This document shows, piece after piece, positions 43,015 to 51,846 of a stretch of DNA of 64,000 bases. The first letter of the stretch is position 1. Each line of letters begins with the position of its first letter. The stretch comes from Solimonas flava DSM 18980 (GTDB taxonomy: Bacteria > Pseudomonadota > Gammaproteobacteria > Nevskiales > Nevskiaceae): NCBI RefSeq assembly GCF_000426685.1, contig NZ_AUFV01000010.1, positions 62,001-126,000 on the forward strand, written 5' to 3'. The notes under the pieces were generated by a model, which had not been told where the DNA came from, ran no database searches, and was given only the letters and a program-made list of their open reading frames with translations. Made by a program: the position numbers and the translations under genes.

Positions 43015-43914
43015 TCAGCGCAGCGGCAGGAACACGTCGGTGCTGGCGGCGTCGGCCGCGACGTCGGGGAACGTCGCCAAGCGCTGCAGGAACGGCGGAT
43101 GGTCGCGCAGCGCTTCGCCACTGTCCGGCAACCAGTCTGCGTACAAGCAGCGCAGGGTGTCGCCGAGCCCGTCGTCGCCGCCGCGGTGGCGCAGCACCGC
43201 GCAGCGGCCGGCCGGAATCCAGGCCGCGACGAGACCGTCGTCGTCGGCGGTGATCTCCCGCGTCGTCGCCACCGCGAGGCCGAGGCGGAATTCGTCTGCC
43301 GGAACCGCGGCGGGATCGTCGTAGAGCAGGTTGTAGGTCGCGGCAGCCGACGGCGGCAGGTGCCGCGCCCGCCGCCAGGCGATGAAGCGGCGGATCGACT
43401 CGCCGAGGCGCTGCGGATCGCCGCGGTGCACGAGCAGGGCGATGCGCGTGGCCGGAAAATCGACGATGCGTACGGCGGACGGGACGGGCGGCTTCGGCAT
43501 GTGCGTGCTCCGGATGTGGCGCAGCGCGTCCTCGCGTGCCTGCCACATGGGCCAGTCCGGCTGTCGGCGGAATGCGCTCGGCGTCTGTCCGGTGGCGGCT
43601 TTGAAGGCGCGGGCGAAGGCTTCCGGCGAACCGTAGCCGCAGGCCAGCGCGATCTGCGCGACGCTCTGCCGCGGCCGGTAGGCCAGCCGCCAGGCCGCGC
43701 TGCGCAGCCGGGCCTGCGCCAGATAGTCGCGTACCGTGCAACCGGCCAGGGCCGCGAACTGCCGATGGAAGTGGAACCGCGAGCACGCGGCGACGCCGGC
43801 GAGCGTCGCGGTATCGAGCGGTTCGTCAAGGCGGGTCTCGATGTACTCGAGCACCCGGCGCAGGCGCTGCTCGCGGCGGGCGGCGGCTGTGGCGGCGGAT
43901 TCGACGGTAGACAT
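43015..43914 (-). CDS. AraC-family regulator with GyrI-like effector domain
   Basis: A 299-residue regulator. Two HTH units of AraC type occupy residues about 10-115: TLAGVAACSRFHFHRQFAALAG, then VAQIALACGYGSPEAFARAFKAATGQTPSAFRR, the classic signature. The C-terminal ~150 residues (RIVDFPATRIALLVHRGDP, WIPAGRCAVLRHRGG, LPDSGEAL) form a GyrI/SOUL-like small-molecule-binding domain as in Rob and MarR-like multidrug regulators. The start MSTVES at 43914 is chosen; a longer ATG at 43965 is less likely. It probably responds to hydrophobic compounds. Confidence 0.9.
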   Translation of the reverse strand: MSTVESAATAAARREQRLRRVLEYIETRLDEPLDTATLAGVAACSRFHFHRQFAALAGCTVRDYLAQARLRSAAWRLAYRPRQSVAQIALACGYGSPEAFARAFKAATGQTPSAFRRQPDWPMWQAREDALRHIRSTHMPKPPVPSAVRIVDFPATRIALLVHRGDPQRLGESIRRFIAWRRARHLPPSAAATYNLLYDDPAAVPADEFRLGLAVATTREITADDDGLVAAWIPAGRCAVLRHRGGDDGLGDTLRCLYADWLPDSGEALRDHPPFLQRLATFPDVAADAASTDVFLPLR

Positions 43915-44016
43915 GGCGGCACTGTACGGCGCGGCCGGCGCGCCGGCCTGACCCGGATTGCGCACCTGCGCTCACGGCGCTTGCCCGCGCCGGCGCGGCG
44001 ACGCTTCAATACGCGG

Positions 44017-44943
44017 ATGCCGCACGCCGCCCCGTCCTCGCCCCCGCTCGCCACCGCACCGTCCGAGGAGGACCGCGCGGCGATCGAGCGTTTCCTCGAC
44101 CGCCTCTGGCTCGAACGCGGCCTGTCGCCGAACACGCAGGCCAGCTACCGTTCCGATCTGGCGCTGCTGGCACGCTGGCTGGCGCCGCGCGGTACGCCGC
44201 TCGTCACCGCCGGCGAGGCCGATCTGCGCGAGTACCTGGCGGCGGTGCGGCGCAGTCCGCGCAGCCAGGCGCGCTTGCTGTCGGCGCTGCGCCAGTTCTT
44301 CCGCTATCTCAATGCCGACCGCCAGCGCGACGACGACCCGAGCGCGCGCATCGAGTCGCCGAAGCTCGGCCTGCGCCTGCCGAAGACGCTGAGCGAGGGC
44401 GACGTGCAGCGCCTGCTCGACGCGCCGGACGTCGAGACCGATCTGGGCCTGCGCGACCGCGCGATGCTGGAGCTGATGTACGCCAGCGGCCTGCGCGTCA
44501 GCGAGCTGGTGACGCTGAAGCTGACCGGCGCCGACCTGCGCCAGGGCGTCGTGCAGATCGTCGGCAAGGGCGGCAAGGAGCGGCTGGTGCCGATGGGCGA
44601 GGAGGCCGTCCACTGGGTGCAGCGCTATGTGCGCGAGGCGCGCGGCGAACATGCGCCGGCCGGCACCGACTGGATGTTCGTGAGCACGCATGGTGCGGCG
44701 ATGACGCGGCAGAACTTCTGGATGCGCATCAAGGCCCACGCGCGCCAGGCCGGGATCCGCAGCGCACTGTCGCCGCACACGCTGCGCCACGCTTTCGCCA
44801 CGCATCTGCTCGAACATGGTGCGGACCTGCGCGCGGTGCAGGCGCTGCTCGGCCATGCCGACCTGTCGACCACGCAGATCTATACGCACGTCGCCAAGGC
44901 GCGGCTACGCGAGCTGCACGCCCGCCACCATCCGCGTGCCTGA
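44017..44943 (+). CDS. xerD: Site-specific tyrosine recombinase XerD
   Basis: Resolves chromosome dimers at dif with XerC at the septum. The 308-residue protein has the full catalytic set: Arg160 (ASGLRVSELVTL), Lys184 (GKGGKERLVP), His254 and Arg257 (HTLRHAFATHLL), His280 (LLGHADLSTTQ) and nucleophile Tyr289 (IYTHV). Spacing equals that of E. coli XerD after a 10-12 residue N-terminal extension. The dsbC gene follows 87 bases later, the conserved gammaproteobacterial xerD-dsbC order. It is a core gene, not a phage integrase. The ATG at 44017 has a weak ribosome site. Confidence 0.95.
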   Translation: MPHAAPSSPPLATAPSEEDRAAIERFLDRLWLERGLSPNTQASYRSDLALLARWLAPRGTPLVTAGEADLREYLAAVRRSPRSQARLLSALRQFFRYLNADRQRDDDPSARIESPKLGLRLPKTLSEGDVQRLLDAPDVETDLGLRDRAMLELMYASGLRVSELVTLKLTGADLRQGVVQIVGKGGKERLVPMGEEAVHWVQRYVREARGEHAPAGTDWMFVSTHGAAMTRQNFWMRIKAHARQAGIRSALSPHTLRHAFATHLLEHGADLRAVQALLGHADLSTTQIYTHVAKARLRELHARHHPRA

Positions 44944-45030
44944 GCGACGGCGGGCGGCGTCGCGGCACTGAACCAGCGGCGGACGGTGCTGTCATAATGG
45001 CCGCCCTCATCCGCCCGCCGTGAAACCTCC

Positions 45031-45789
45031 ATGAAGTTCGCGTTGCCGCTTTCCGTCGCCGCCACCGTCCTGCTGCTCGCGGCCTGCGCGCCGAAGCAGG
45101 ATTCCGAACTCGAAACCGTCCGCGTCCGCGTCAAGGAGCTGCTGCCGAGCGTCAAGGCCGAGAACATCCGTCCGGCGGCGAGCAAGGGGCTCTACGAAGT
45201 CCAGGACGGCCCCAACATCGGTTACGTCACCGCCGACGGCAAGTTCCTGATCGAGGGCGACCTGATCAGCCTGAAGGACGGCAGCAACCTCACCGAGAAC
45301 CGCCGCAAGGCCGATCGCGTCGCCAAGCTCGCGGCGTTCGGCGAGGAGAACATGATCGTGTTCGCGCCGGAAGGCCGGACCAAGCATGTCGTCACCGTCT
45401 TCACCGACGTCGACTGCGGCTACTGCCGCAAGCTGCACAGCGAGATGGCGCAGTACAACGCCGCCGGCATCGAGATCCGCTATCTGTCGTATCCGCGTAC
45501 CGGTCCGAACTCGGAGTCGTTCCGCAAGGCCGAGGCGGTCTGGTGCTCGGCGGACCGCAAGGCGGCGCTGACCCAGGCCAAGCTCGGCGCGGTGGTCAGC
45601 GGCGGCGAGAAGTGCGAGAACGTCGTCGAACGCGAATGGGCGCTCGGTAACGAGTTCGGCCTGCGCGGCACGCCGCTGCTGGTGCTCGAGGACGGCAGCC
45701 TCGTCAACGGCTATCTGCCGCCGGCGGCACTGGCGCAGCGCCTCGATGCCGGCGCCGCGCCGGCGCTCGGCGGCCCCGGCCAGAGTTGA
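45031..45789 (+). CDS. dsbC: Thiol:disulfide isomerase DsbC, lipoprotein-like
   Basis: Corrects wrong disulfides in periplasmic proteins and is kept reduced by DsbD. The 252-residue protein has an N-terminal dimerisation domain (VRVKELLPSVKAENIRP and onward), a linker helix and a thioredoxin domain with the active site DVDCGYCRKLH (Cys129, Cys132). The cis-Pro region is in LRGTPLLVLEDG. Two more Cys (CSADRK and EKCENVV) may form the structural pair. Unlike E. coli DsbC, the signal ends in LLLAAC followed by APKQD, a lipobox, so it may be membrane-tethered. Confidence 0.94.
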   Translation: MKFALPLSVAATVLLLAACAPKQDSELETVRVRVKELLPSVKAENIRPAASKGLYEVQDGPNIGYVTADGKFLIEGDLISLKDGSNLTENRRKADRVAKLAAFGEENMIVFAPEGRTKHVVTVFTDVDCGYCRKLHSEMAQYNAAGIEIRYLSYPRTGPNSESFRKAEAVWCSADRKAALTQAKLGAVVSGGEKCENVVEREWALGNEFGLRGTPLLVLEDGSLVNGYLPPAALAQRLDAGAAPALGGPGQS

Positions 45790-45809
45790 GCGCGCGCTGC
45801 AGGCTTCGG

Positions 45810-45834
45810 ACCCCGGCCCCGGCCGGGGTTCTTT
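45810..45834 (+). terminator. Hairpin after dsbC
   Basis: ACCCCGGCC / GGCCGGGGT with a 2-base CC loop, then TCTTTG. The T-run is short, so termination may be partial. recJ, the usual follower of dsbC, is absent. Confidence 0.5.
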
Positions 45835-45923
45835 GCATCCGGCCGCCGCGCGCTGCCGCTGCGCGTGGCCGCCCCTTACAATCGTCCCGCGATCCCTAGA
45901 TCGAGCCCGTCGTCACTCTCCAG

Positions 45924-48545
45924 ATGTCGGAACCGTCCTCTCCCTCCGCCGCTGTTGCGTCCCCTGCAGCGGCTGCCGCGCCGATGCCACCTGAACTGCC
46001 GCTGGCCGGGCACTGGTCGCGCTGGCGCATCGCCCTGACCATCGGCGGCGCCGTGCTGCTGACGGCGTTGATCCTCTATGCCCTTCAGCGCCTGACCCAG
46101 CAGATCCGCTACGCCGACCTGCTCGCCGCGATCCGCGCCACGTCGTGCGCCGGCATCGCCCTGTCGATCCTCGCCACGGCGGCGAGCTTCATCGCCCTGA
46201 GCGGCTACGATTTCTCGAGCCTGCGTTACGTCGGCGCGCGCGTGAAGCCGCGCGTGGTGATGCTGACCTCGTTCATCGCCTACGCGCTCGGCAATACGGT
46301 CGGCCTCGGCGTGCTGACCGGCGGCGCCGTGCGCATGCGCATGTACACCGCCGCCGGTGTCGAGGCGCCGCAGGTCGGCCGCGCGATCGCCTTCAACGCG
46401 CTCGCGTTCGGGGTCGGCATCTCCACGCTCGGCGCGCTCGGCCTGCTGTGGGGCGCGCGCCAGGTCGCCGACGTCGCGCACCTGGCGCCGAACCTGCTGC
46501 GCACGATCGCCGTGCTGCTGCTGATGGGGGTCGCCGCCTTCATCACGCTGTGCGCGGCGCGGCCGGAGATTCCGCTCGGGCCGAAGCTGACGCTGCGCCT
46601 GCCGGCCGCCAGGCTGGCGCTGCAGCAGCTCGGCATTTCCGTCGTCGAGCTGGTGTTCTCGGCGGCGGCACTGTGGTTCCTGCTGCCGCACGGCAGCGTC
46701 AGCTTCGCCGGCTTCGTCGCCTTCTACGCGATCGCGATCGCGCTCGGCATCATCAGCCACGTGCCCGGCGGCCTCGGCGTGTTCGAGGCGACGATGCTGC
46801 TGGCGTTCTCCGGGCGCCTGCCGGTCGACCAGCTGGCCGGCGCGCTGGTGCTGTATCGCGGCGTCTACTACCTGCTGCCGCTGCTGGTTGCGGTGGCCAT
46901 GCTCGCGGTCTTCGAGCTGCGCTCCGGCGTCGCCGCGCCGGTGACGCGCGCCGCGGCGCGTCTGTCGCCGGTGTTCCTTGCCGCGTTCGCGATGATCGTC
47001 GGCGTGATGCTGCTGGTGTCCGGCGCGACGCCGGCGACCGACGAAGCCGCGGAGCTGCTGGCGCTGAAGGTGCCGCTGCCGATCGTCGAGGCCTCGCACT
47101 TCATCGGCAGCATGGCCGGCATCGCCTTCCTGTTCATCGCCCGCGGCCTGCTGCATCGCCTCGACGCCGCCTGGTGGGCGGCGCTGGGGCTGACGGTGCT
47201 GAGCTTCTGGCTGGCGCTGCCGAAGGGCTTCGCGATCGGCGAGATGGTGCTGCTGGCGTTCCTCTGCCTGACGCTGATCGCCTCGCGCAAGGAGTTCTAC
47301 CGGCGCGCTTCGCTGCTGTCGCAGAGCTTCTCGCTGGCCTGGTTCGTCGCCGTCGGCTGCATCATCGCGGTGGTCTTCTGGGTCCTGTTCTTCGCCTATC
47401 GCGACGTCGATTACGGCAACGAGCTGTGGTGGCAGTTCGCGTTCAACGCCAATGCGCCGCGCTCGCTGCGCGCGATCACCGGCATCGCCGCGCTGGCGCT
47501 GGTCTACGCCTCCTGGCAGCTGATGCGGCCGGGCTCGGGGGAAATGACGCCGCCGAGCGACGAGGAACTGGCGCGTGCGCAGGCCATCGTCCGCAAGCAG
47601 CCGCGCGCCGAGGCGACGCTGGCGCTGACCGGCGACAAGGGTCTGCTGTTCTCGGCGTCCGGCAACGCCTTTCTGATGTACGGCAAGCACGGCCGCTCGT
47701 GGGTGTCGCTGTTCGATCCGGTCGGGCCGGTCAAGGAATGGCCCGAGCTGATCTGGCGTTTCATGGAGATGGCCTCGGCGCACGGCGGCCGCGCGGTCTT
47801 CTATCAGGTACTGCCGGCCTCGCTGCCGATCTACCTCGACACCGGGCTGCATGCGCTCAAGCTCGGCGAGTACGCTTCGGTGCCGCTGCCCGACTTCACG
47901 CTCAAAGGCAGCGCCCGCGCCAATCTGCGCCACGGCGCCAGCCGCGGCGAGCGCGAGGGCCTGACCTTCGAATGGCGCGAAGGCGCGGCGGTCGCCGAGT
48001 GGCTGCCGGAGCTGCGCGAGGTCTCCGACGGCTGGATGGCCGAGCATGAGGCGCGCGAGAAGAGCTTCTCGCTCGGCCGTTTCGACGAGCGTTATCTGCA
48101 GTGCGGCGCGATCGGCGTCGCCCGGGCCCAGGATCGCATCGTCGCTTTCGTCAGCGTGCTGGTCACCGAACAGCGTATCGACGCCGTCGTCGATCTGATG
48201 CGCTACCGTCCGGATGCGCCGAAGGGTGCGATGGACTTCCTGTTCGCCAAGACCCTGCTGCAGCTGCAATCGCTCGGCTACCAGAGTTTCGGCCTCGGCA
48301 TGGCGCCGATGTCCGGCATGATCGAGCACCCGCTCGCTTCGCGCTGGCATCGCTTCGGACGCCTGCTGTTCGCGCATGGCGGCCAGTTCTACAACTTCCA
48401 GGGCCTGCGTGCGTTCAAGGAAAAATTCGCACCGACCTGGGAGCCGCGCTACCTGGTCGCGCCCGGCGGACTCGGTCCGCTGCTGGCGATGACCGACATC
48501 GCCGCCCTGATCGGCGGCGGGCTCAAAGGGGTCATCAGCAAATGA
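45924..48545 (+). CDS. mprF: Bifunctional lysylphosphatidylglycerol flippase/synthetase MprF
   Basis: An 873-residue inner-membrane protein that adds lysine from Lys-tRNA to phosphatidylglycerol and flips the product, reducing surface negative charge and sensitivity to cationic peptides. The N-terminal ~540 residues hold about 14 membrane helices, including GNTVGLGVLTGGAVRMRMY of the flippase. The C-terminal ~300 residues form the cytosolic GNAT-like synthase: LALTGDKGLLFSASGNAFLMYG, FYQVLPASLPIYLDTGLHALKLGEYA, and GMAPMSGMIEHPLASRWHRFGRLLFAHG near the end. The stop overlaps acvB (ATGA). Aminoacyl specificity (Lys or Ala) cannot be confirmed. Confidence 0.95.
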   Translation: MSEPSSPSAAVASPAAAAAPMPPELPLAGHWSRWRIALTIGGAVLLTALILYALQRLTQQIRYADLLAAIRATSCAGIALSILATAASFIALSGYDFSSLRYVGARVKPRVVMLTSFIAYALGNTVGLGVLTGGAVRMRMYTAAGVEAPQVGRAIAFNALAFGVGISTLGALGLLWGARQVADVAHLAPNLLRTIAVLLLMGVAAFITLCAARPEIPLGPKLTLRLPAARLALQQLGISVVELVFSAAALWFLLPHGSVSFAGFVAFYAIAIALGIISHVPGGLGVFEATMLLAFSGRLPVDQLAGALVLYRGVYYLLPLLVAVAMLAVFELRSGVAAPVTRAAARLSPVFLAAFAMIVGVMLLVSGATPATDEAAELLALKVPLPIVEASHFIGSMAGIAFLFIARGLLHRLDAAWWAALGLTVLSFWLALPKGFAIGEMVLLAFLCLTLIASRKEFYRRASLLSQSFSLAWFVAVGCIIAVVFWVLFFAYRDVDYGNELWWQFAFNANAPRSLRAITGIAALALVYASWQLMRPGSGEMTPPSDEELARAQAIVRKQPRAEATLALTGDKGLLFSASGNAFLMYGKHGRSWVSLFDPVGPVKEWPELIWRFMEMASAHGGRAVFYQVLPASLPIYLDTGLHALKLGEYASVPLPDFTLKGSARANLRHGASRGEREGLTFEWREGAAVAEWLPELREVSDGWMAEHEAREKSFSLGRFDERYLQCGAIGVARAQDRIVAFVSVLVTEQRIDAVVDLMRYRPDAPKGAMDFLFAKTLLQLQSLGYQSFGLGMAPMSGMIEHPLASRWHRFGRLLFAHGGQFYNFQGLRAFKEKFAPTWEPRYLVAPGGLGPLLAMTDIAALIGGGLKGVISK

Positions 48546-50014
48546 GCGCTCGCCTGCTCGCCGCTGCGGCGTTCGCGCTGCTCAGCGCCGCCGCGCTGGC
48601 CGCGGAACCGCCGTCGGTCAGGCCGGCGCACGCCAGGCCGGCGCCGCCCGCCAGGCCCGTCGCGCCGAAGCCGCCGAAGGAAATCCCGCTGGCGCCGGGC
48701 GCCGAGCAGATGGTCTCGCACGGGCGCTTCGACGGCGTCGCCATGTATCCGCCGCGCCATCAGGTGAAGAGTTTCGTGATGCTGCTGTCGGGCGCCGACG
48801 GCTGGAACGCCGATGACGTGGCGACCGCCAAGCGGCTCGCCGAGCGCGGCGCGCTGGTCGCCGGCATCGACACCAAACGCCTGTACGCGGAGTTCGCGAG
48901 CGCCGACGACACCTGTCTGTATGCGAGCGGCGACTTCGAGAATCTGAGCCGCTTCGTCCAGGCCTACTACAAGGTGCCCGGTTACTTCCCGCCGATCCTG
49001 GTCGGCGAGGGCAGCGGCGCGGCGCTCGCCTACATGCTGATCGCGCAGGCCGAGGACGGGAAGTTCACCGGCGCGGTGACGCTCGGCTTCTGTCCGCAGA
49101 CCGGCCTGCGCAAGCCGTTCTGCGAAGGCCAGGGCGTGCGCTACGCCTCGCCGCGCGCCAAGCCCGGCCTGCTGCTGCCGGCCAAGGATCTGCACGCGCC
49201 GTGGACCTGGATCGACGCCGGCGTCGATCCGAAGACCTGTCCGGTGAAGATCGACCGCGGCTTTCCGGACGTCGACAATGCGCGCCGCATCACCTCGGCG
49301 GCCAGCAATCGCGACCGCCTGTTCGACCAAGCCTACGATGCGCTCGCCGCCAAGCTCGAGCCGCTGACCGGCATGGCGCTGCCGACTTCGCTGTCCGACC
49401 TGCCGCTGATCGAAATTCCGGCGAGCGCGCCGGGCGACACCTTCGCCGTGCTGCTGTCCGGCGACGGCGGCTGGGCGGGGCTCGACAAGGATGTCGCCGA
49501 AGCGCTCAAGGCGCATGGCATCCCCGTCGTCGGCGTCGATTCGCTGCGTTATTTCTGGAGCGAGAAGACGCCGGCCAGCCTGGCCCGGGACATGGACCGC
49601 GTGATCCGCTACTACGCGCACCAGTGGAAGCGCGACAAGGTGCTGCTGATCGGCTACTCGCAGGGCGCCAACGTGCTGCCGTTCGCGATGAACCGCATGC
49701 CGGACAAGACCCGCGAGATGGTCGCCGTCACGGCGATGATGGGGCTGTCCGAGCGTGCCGATTTCGAGTTCCACGTGACGAACTGGGTCGGCGGCGGCGA
49801 CGACGGTCTGCCGATCGCGCCGGAAGTCGCCCGGCTCGACGGCGGCAATCCGCTGTGCATCTACGGCGCCGAGGAAGACGACACACTGTGCCCGTCGCTC
49901 GATCCGAAGAAGGTCAAGCTGGTCAAGCTGCCAGGCGGCCACCACTTCGACGGCAACTACGATCATCTGGCGCGCATCATTCTCGACACCGCCGGCGTGA
50001 CGGCGCCGAAATGA
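48542..50014 (+). CDS. acvB: AcvB/VirJ-family hydrolase (putative lysyl-PG hydrolase)
   Basis: A 490-residue periplasmic protein with a signal peptide (RLLAAAAFALLSAAALAAEP) and a Pro-rich linker. It has two tandem alpha/beta-hydrolase-like halves: the first around VGEGSGAALAYM, the second with LSGDGGWAGLDKDVAEAL, a GYSQGANVLPFAMNRMP nucleophile elbow and a PGGHHFDGNYDHLA His region near the end. This matches VirJ/AcvB. In rhizobia and Agrobacterium the partner gene encodes lysyl-PG synthase, and AcvB has been shown to hydrolyse lysyl-PG; the mprF overlap here supports the same pairing. It is a four-base ATGA overlap with both neighbours. Confidence 0.9.
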   Translation: MSARLLAAAAFALLSAAALAAEPPSVRPAHARPAPPARPVAPKPPKEIPLAPGAEQMVSHGRFDGVAMYPPRHQVKSFVMLLSGADGWNADDVATAKRLAERGALVAGIDTKRLYAEFASADDTCLYASGDFENLSRFVQAYYKVPGYFPPILVGEGSGAALAYMLIAQAEDGKFTGAVTLGFCPQTGLRKPFCEGQGVRYASPRAKPGLLLPAKDLHAPWTWIDAGVDPKTCPVKIDRGFPDVDNARRITSAASNRDRLFDQAYDALAAKLEPLTGMALPTSLSDLPLIEIPASAPGDTFAVLLSGDGGWAGLDKDVAEALKAHGIPVVGVDSLRYFWSEKTPASLARDMDRVIRYYAHQWKRDKVLLIGYSQGANVLPFAMNRMPDKTREMVAVTAMMGLSERADFEFHVTNWVGGGDDGLPIAPEVARLDGGNPLCIYGAEEDDTLCPSLDPKKVKLVKLPGGHHFDGNYDHLARIILDTAGVTAPK

Positions 50015-50685
50015 GCGCGGCGCGAGGCAACGTCCTGCTCGATCTCGACGGCACGCTGACCGATTCCGCCGAAGGCATCGTGCGCAGCATGCAGTACGCG
50101 CTGCAGCAGATGCAGCGGCCGGTGCCGGACGACGCGGCGCTGCGCCAGCTGATCGGTCCGCCGACGCAGGTCACCTTCGGTCTGTTGCTCGGCAGCGACG
50201 ACCGCAGCCTGATCGATGAAGCCGTAGGCCATTACCGCGAGCGCTTCGCCCGCATCGGTCTCTACGAGAATCGCCTCTATCCCGGCATTGTGGACATGCT
50301 CGACGGCCTGCGCGCACTCGGCTGCCGCATGCTGCTGGCGACTTCGAAGCCGCAGGTCTACGCGCAGCGCATCGTCGAGCACTTCGACCTCCAGCGCTGG
50401 CTGTCCGGCGTCTACGGCGCCGAGCTCGACGGCACGCGCGCCGACAAGGCCGAGCTGCTGCGCCATCTGCTGCAGGCCGAACGGCTCGATCCAGCGAGCT
50501 GCCTGATGGTCGGCGATCGTCGCCACGACGTGCTCGGCGCGCACGCCAACGGCGTGACGGTGTGGAGCGTGCTGTGGGGCTACGGCGCGCGTGACGAGCT
50601 GCTGGCGGCGGGCACCGACGGCTTCTGTGCCACGCCCGCCGAACTCGTCGCGCGGCTGTCCGCACGTCTCGGCGCGGCGCGCTGA
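50011..50685 (+). CDS. HAD-family phosphatase (phosphoglycolate phosphatase-like)
   Basis: A 224-residue HAD hydrolase. Motif I is LLDLDGTLTDSAEG with the nucleophile and acid Asp in the DLDGT core; motif II is LATSKPQVYAQRI; motif III/IV is CLMVGDRRHDVLGAHANGV. The helical cap is of Gph/PpaX type (GIVRSMQYALQQM). It overlaps the acvB stop by four bases and ends the mprF operon. It could be a 5'-nucleotidase, a sugar-phosphate phosphatase or Gph; its physical link with lipid remodelling may be incidental. Confidence 0.88.
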   Translation: MSAARGNVLLDLDGTLTDSAEGIVRSMQYALQQMQRPVPDDAALRQLIGPPTQVTFGLLLGSDDRSLIDEAVGHYRERFARIGLYENRLYPGIVDMLDGLRALGCRMLLATSKPQVYAQRIVEHFDLQRWLSGVYGAELDGTRADKAELLRHLLQAERLDPASCLMVGDRRHDVLGAHANGVTVWSVLWGYGARDELLAAGTDGFCATPAELVARLSARLGAAR

Positions 50686-50687
50686 AC

Positions 50688-51431
50688 TCAGCCGCGCGCG
50701 TACCCGCTGCGCAGCGCGATCTCCCAGTCCGGCCGCCCGTTGCGCGCCGCCAGCCGCGCCATCGCCTCGTGATCGTAGGGCACGGCGATCAGCTCCGCCT
50801 GCCAGACGCCGGCGCGGCGTTCGGCGATCGCGTAGCGCGCGTCCGGCGCGCCGTTTTCGACGACGTAGGCGTGCGGACGGTCTTCGGCGTAGGCCGGCAG
50901 ACCGACGCTGCCCGGATTGACGATCAGCTGGCCGCTCGCCGTGCGCGCGAGCCGCGGCAGGTGCGTGTGGCCGCAGGCGATCAGCCGCGCGCTTGATGCG
51001 CCCGCGCGTTCGGCGATCTCGGCCGCTCGCGCCCTGCGCAGGCCTTGCGGTGTCAGCGTGTCGAGCAGCGGCTCGATATCGCTGTGCGGCGTGCCATGGC
51101 ACAGCAGCACGTCCTCGGCATAGGCCTGGCAGTGGCGCAGCGTGCGCAGCCACGCGAAGACCGCCATCGGCAGCTGCTCGTGCGCGTAGGCATCCGACGC
51201 GCTGCGCCGTTGCGGCGGATCTTCGAGCAGCTGCCGTTCGTGGTTGCCGGCGAGCTGCGTCCAGTCGCGCCGCGCCATCAGCAGCTCGGCGGTCTGGCGC
51301 GGCAGCAGCGGGCCCGACAGGCTGTCGCCGAGATTGATGACCGCATCGGCGCCGCGCCGCGCGACGTCGGCCAGCACCGCTTCGAGCGCCGGCAGGTTGC
51401 CGTGAATGTCGGACAGCAGGGCAAGGCGCAT
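50688..51431 (-). CDS. Metallophosphoesterase (YfcE/MJ0936-like)
   Basis: A 247-residue calcineurin-like phosphoesterase. Metal motifs appear in order: LLSDIHGNLPALEAVL, INLGDSLSGP, AGNHERQL, LLCHGTPHSD and CGHTHLPRL, then NPGSVGLP. It likely hydrolyses phosphodiesters or nucleotides. No membrane segment or signal peptide is seen. It converges with the HAD phosphatase, two bases apart, with no visible terminator. Substrate unknown. Confidence 0.9.
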   Translation of the reverse strand: MRLALLSDIHGNLPALEAVLADVARRGADAVINLGDSLSGPLLPRQTAELLMARRDWTQLAGNHERQLLEDPPQRRSASDAYAHEQLPMAVFAWLRTLRHCQAYAEDVLLCHGTPHSDIEPLLDTLTPQGLRRARAAEIAERAGASSARLIACGHTHLPRLARTASGQLIVNPGSVGLPAYAEDRPHAYVVENGAPDARYAIAERRAGVWQAELIAVPYDHEAMARLAARNGRPDWEIALRSGYARG

Positions 51432-51846
51432 GGCGTCTCGGCATCCGCCGCCGGTCCGCGGCGGCGCGGGCGGCCATTATGGGCAGCGCCGGCTTCAGGG
51501 CGCCATCGGATAGGGACCGTCGGCAAAGGTCTGCGCGTGATAGCCCTTGCTGCCGACGGCGATCGCCAGCGGGCTGCGGAAGTCGCGCTGCCTCGCGCAG
51601 GCAGTCGAGCACATGCGCGAAGTCGTGGGCCGGCCGCCAGCCGAGCGTTTCGCGGGTGCGCGCGTTGACGTAGACGCGGTCGAGGGATGGAAATATCCGC
51701 GGCCTGCGGACGGGTGCGCACGCCGATTATCGCCGAGGCGTGCGTCCGGTCACGGTGCCACGCCCGACGCACGCCGCGAATCGGCTACAGTCGGAAGACC
51801 GTGACGCGAACTGCGGCGCGGCTTTCGATTTCGACAGGGGGAAATC
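51432..51846. other. Intergenic region with an epimerase remnant
   Basis: About 415 bases without an intact gene. Its left half on the minus strand holds a frameshifted fragment of an NAD-dependent epimerase (51495-51700). The right half (51700-51846) shows nothing recognisable except the promoter-proximal region of the following lipoprotein gene. Confidence 0.65.
51495..51700 (-). pseudogene. Frameshifted C-terminal remnant of an NAD-dependent epimerase/dehydratase
   Basis: On the minus strand one frame reads IFPSLDRVYVNARTRETLGW and then RPAHDFAHVLDCLREA. A different frame continues with DFRSPLAIAVGSKGYHAQTF and ends ADGPYPMAP-stop at 51495. Together these look like the C-terminal ~70 residues of an SDR-type UDP-glucose 4-epimerase relative (I recall RVYVN..R..LGW.P..DFAHVL..L and K-G-Y-H endings). 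The two halves meet near 51590 with a one-base frame slip. No matching N-terminal part is present upstream. Confidence 0.7.

Noticed and set aside
44017-44943. Phage or integrative-element integrase
   Set aside because: Catalytic spacing and the dsbC neighbour identify core XerD; no att repeat, phage gene or integration by the nearby tRNAs is seen.
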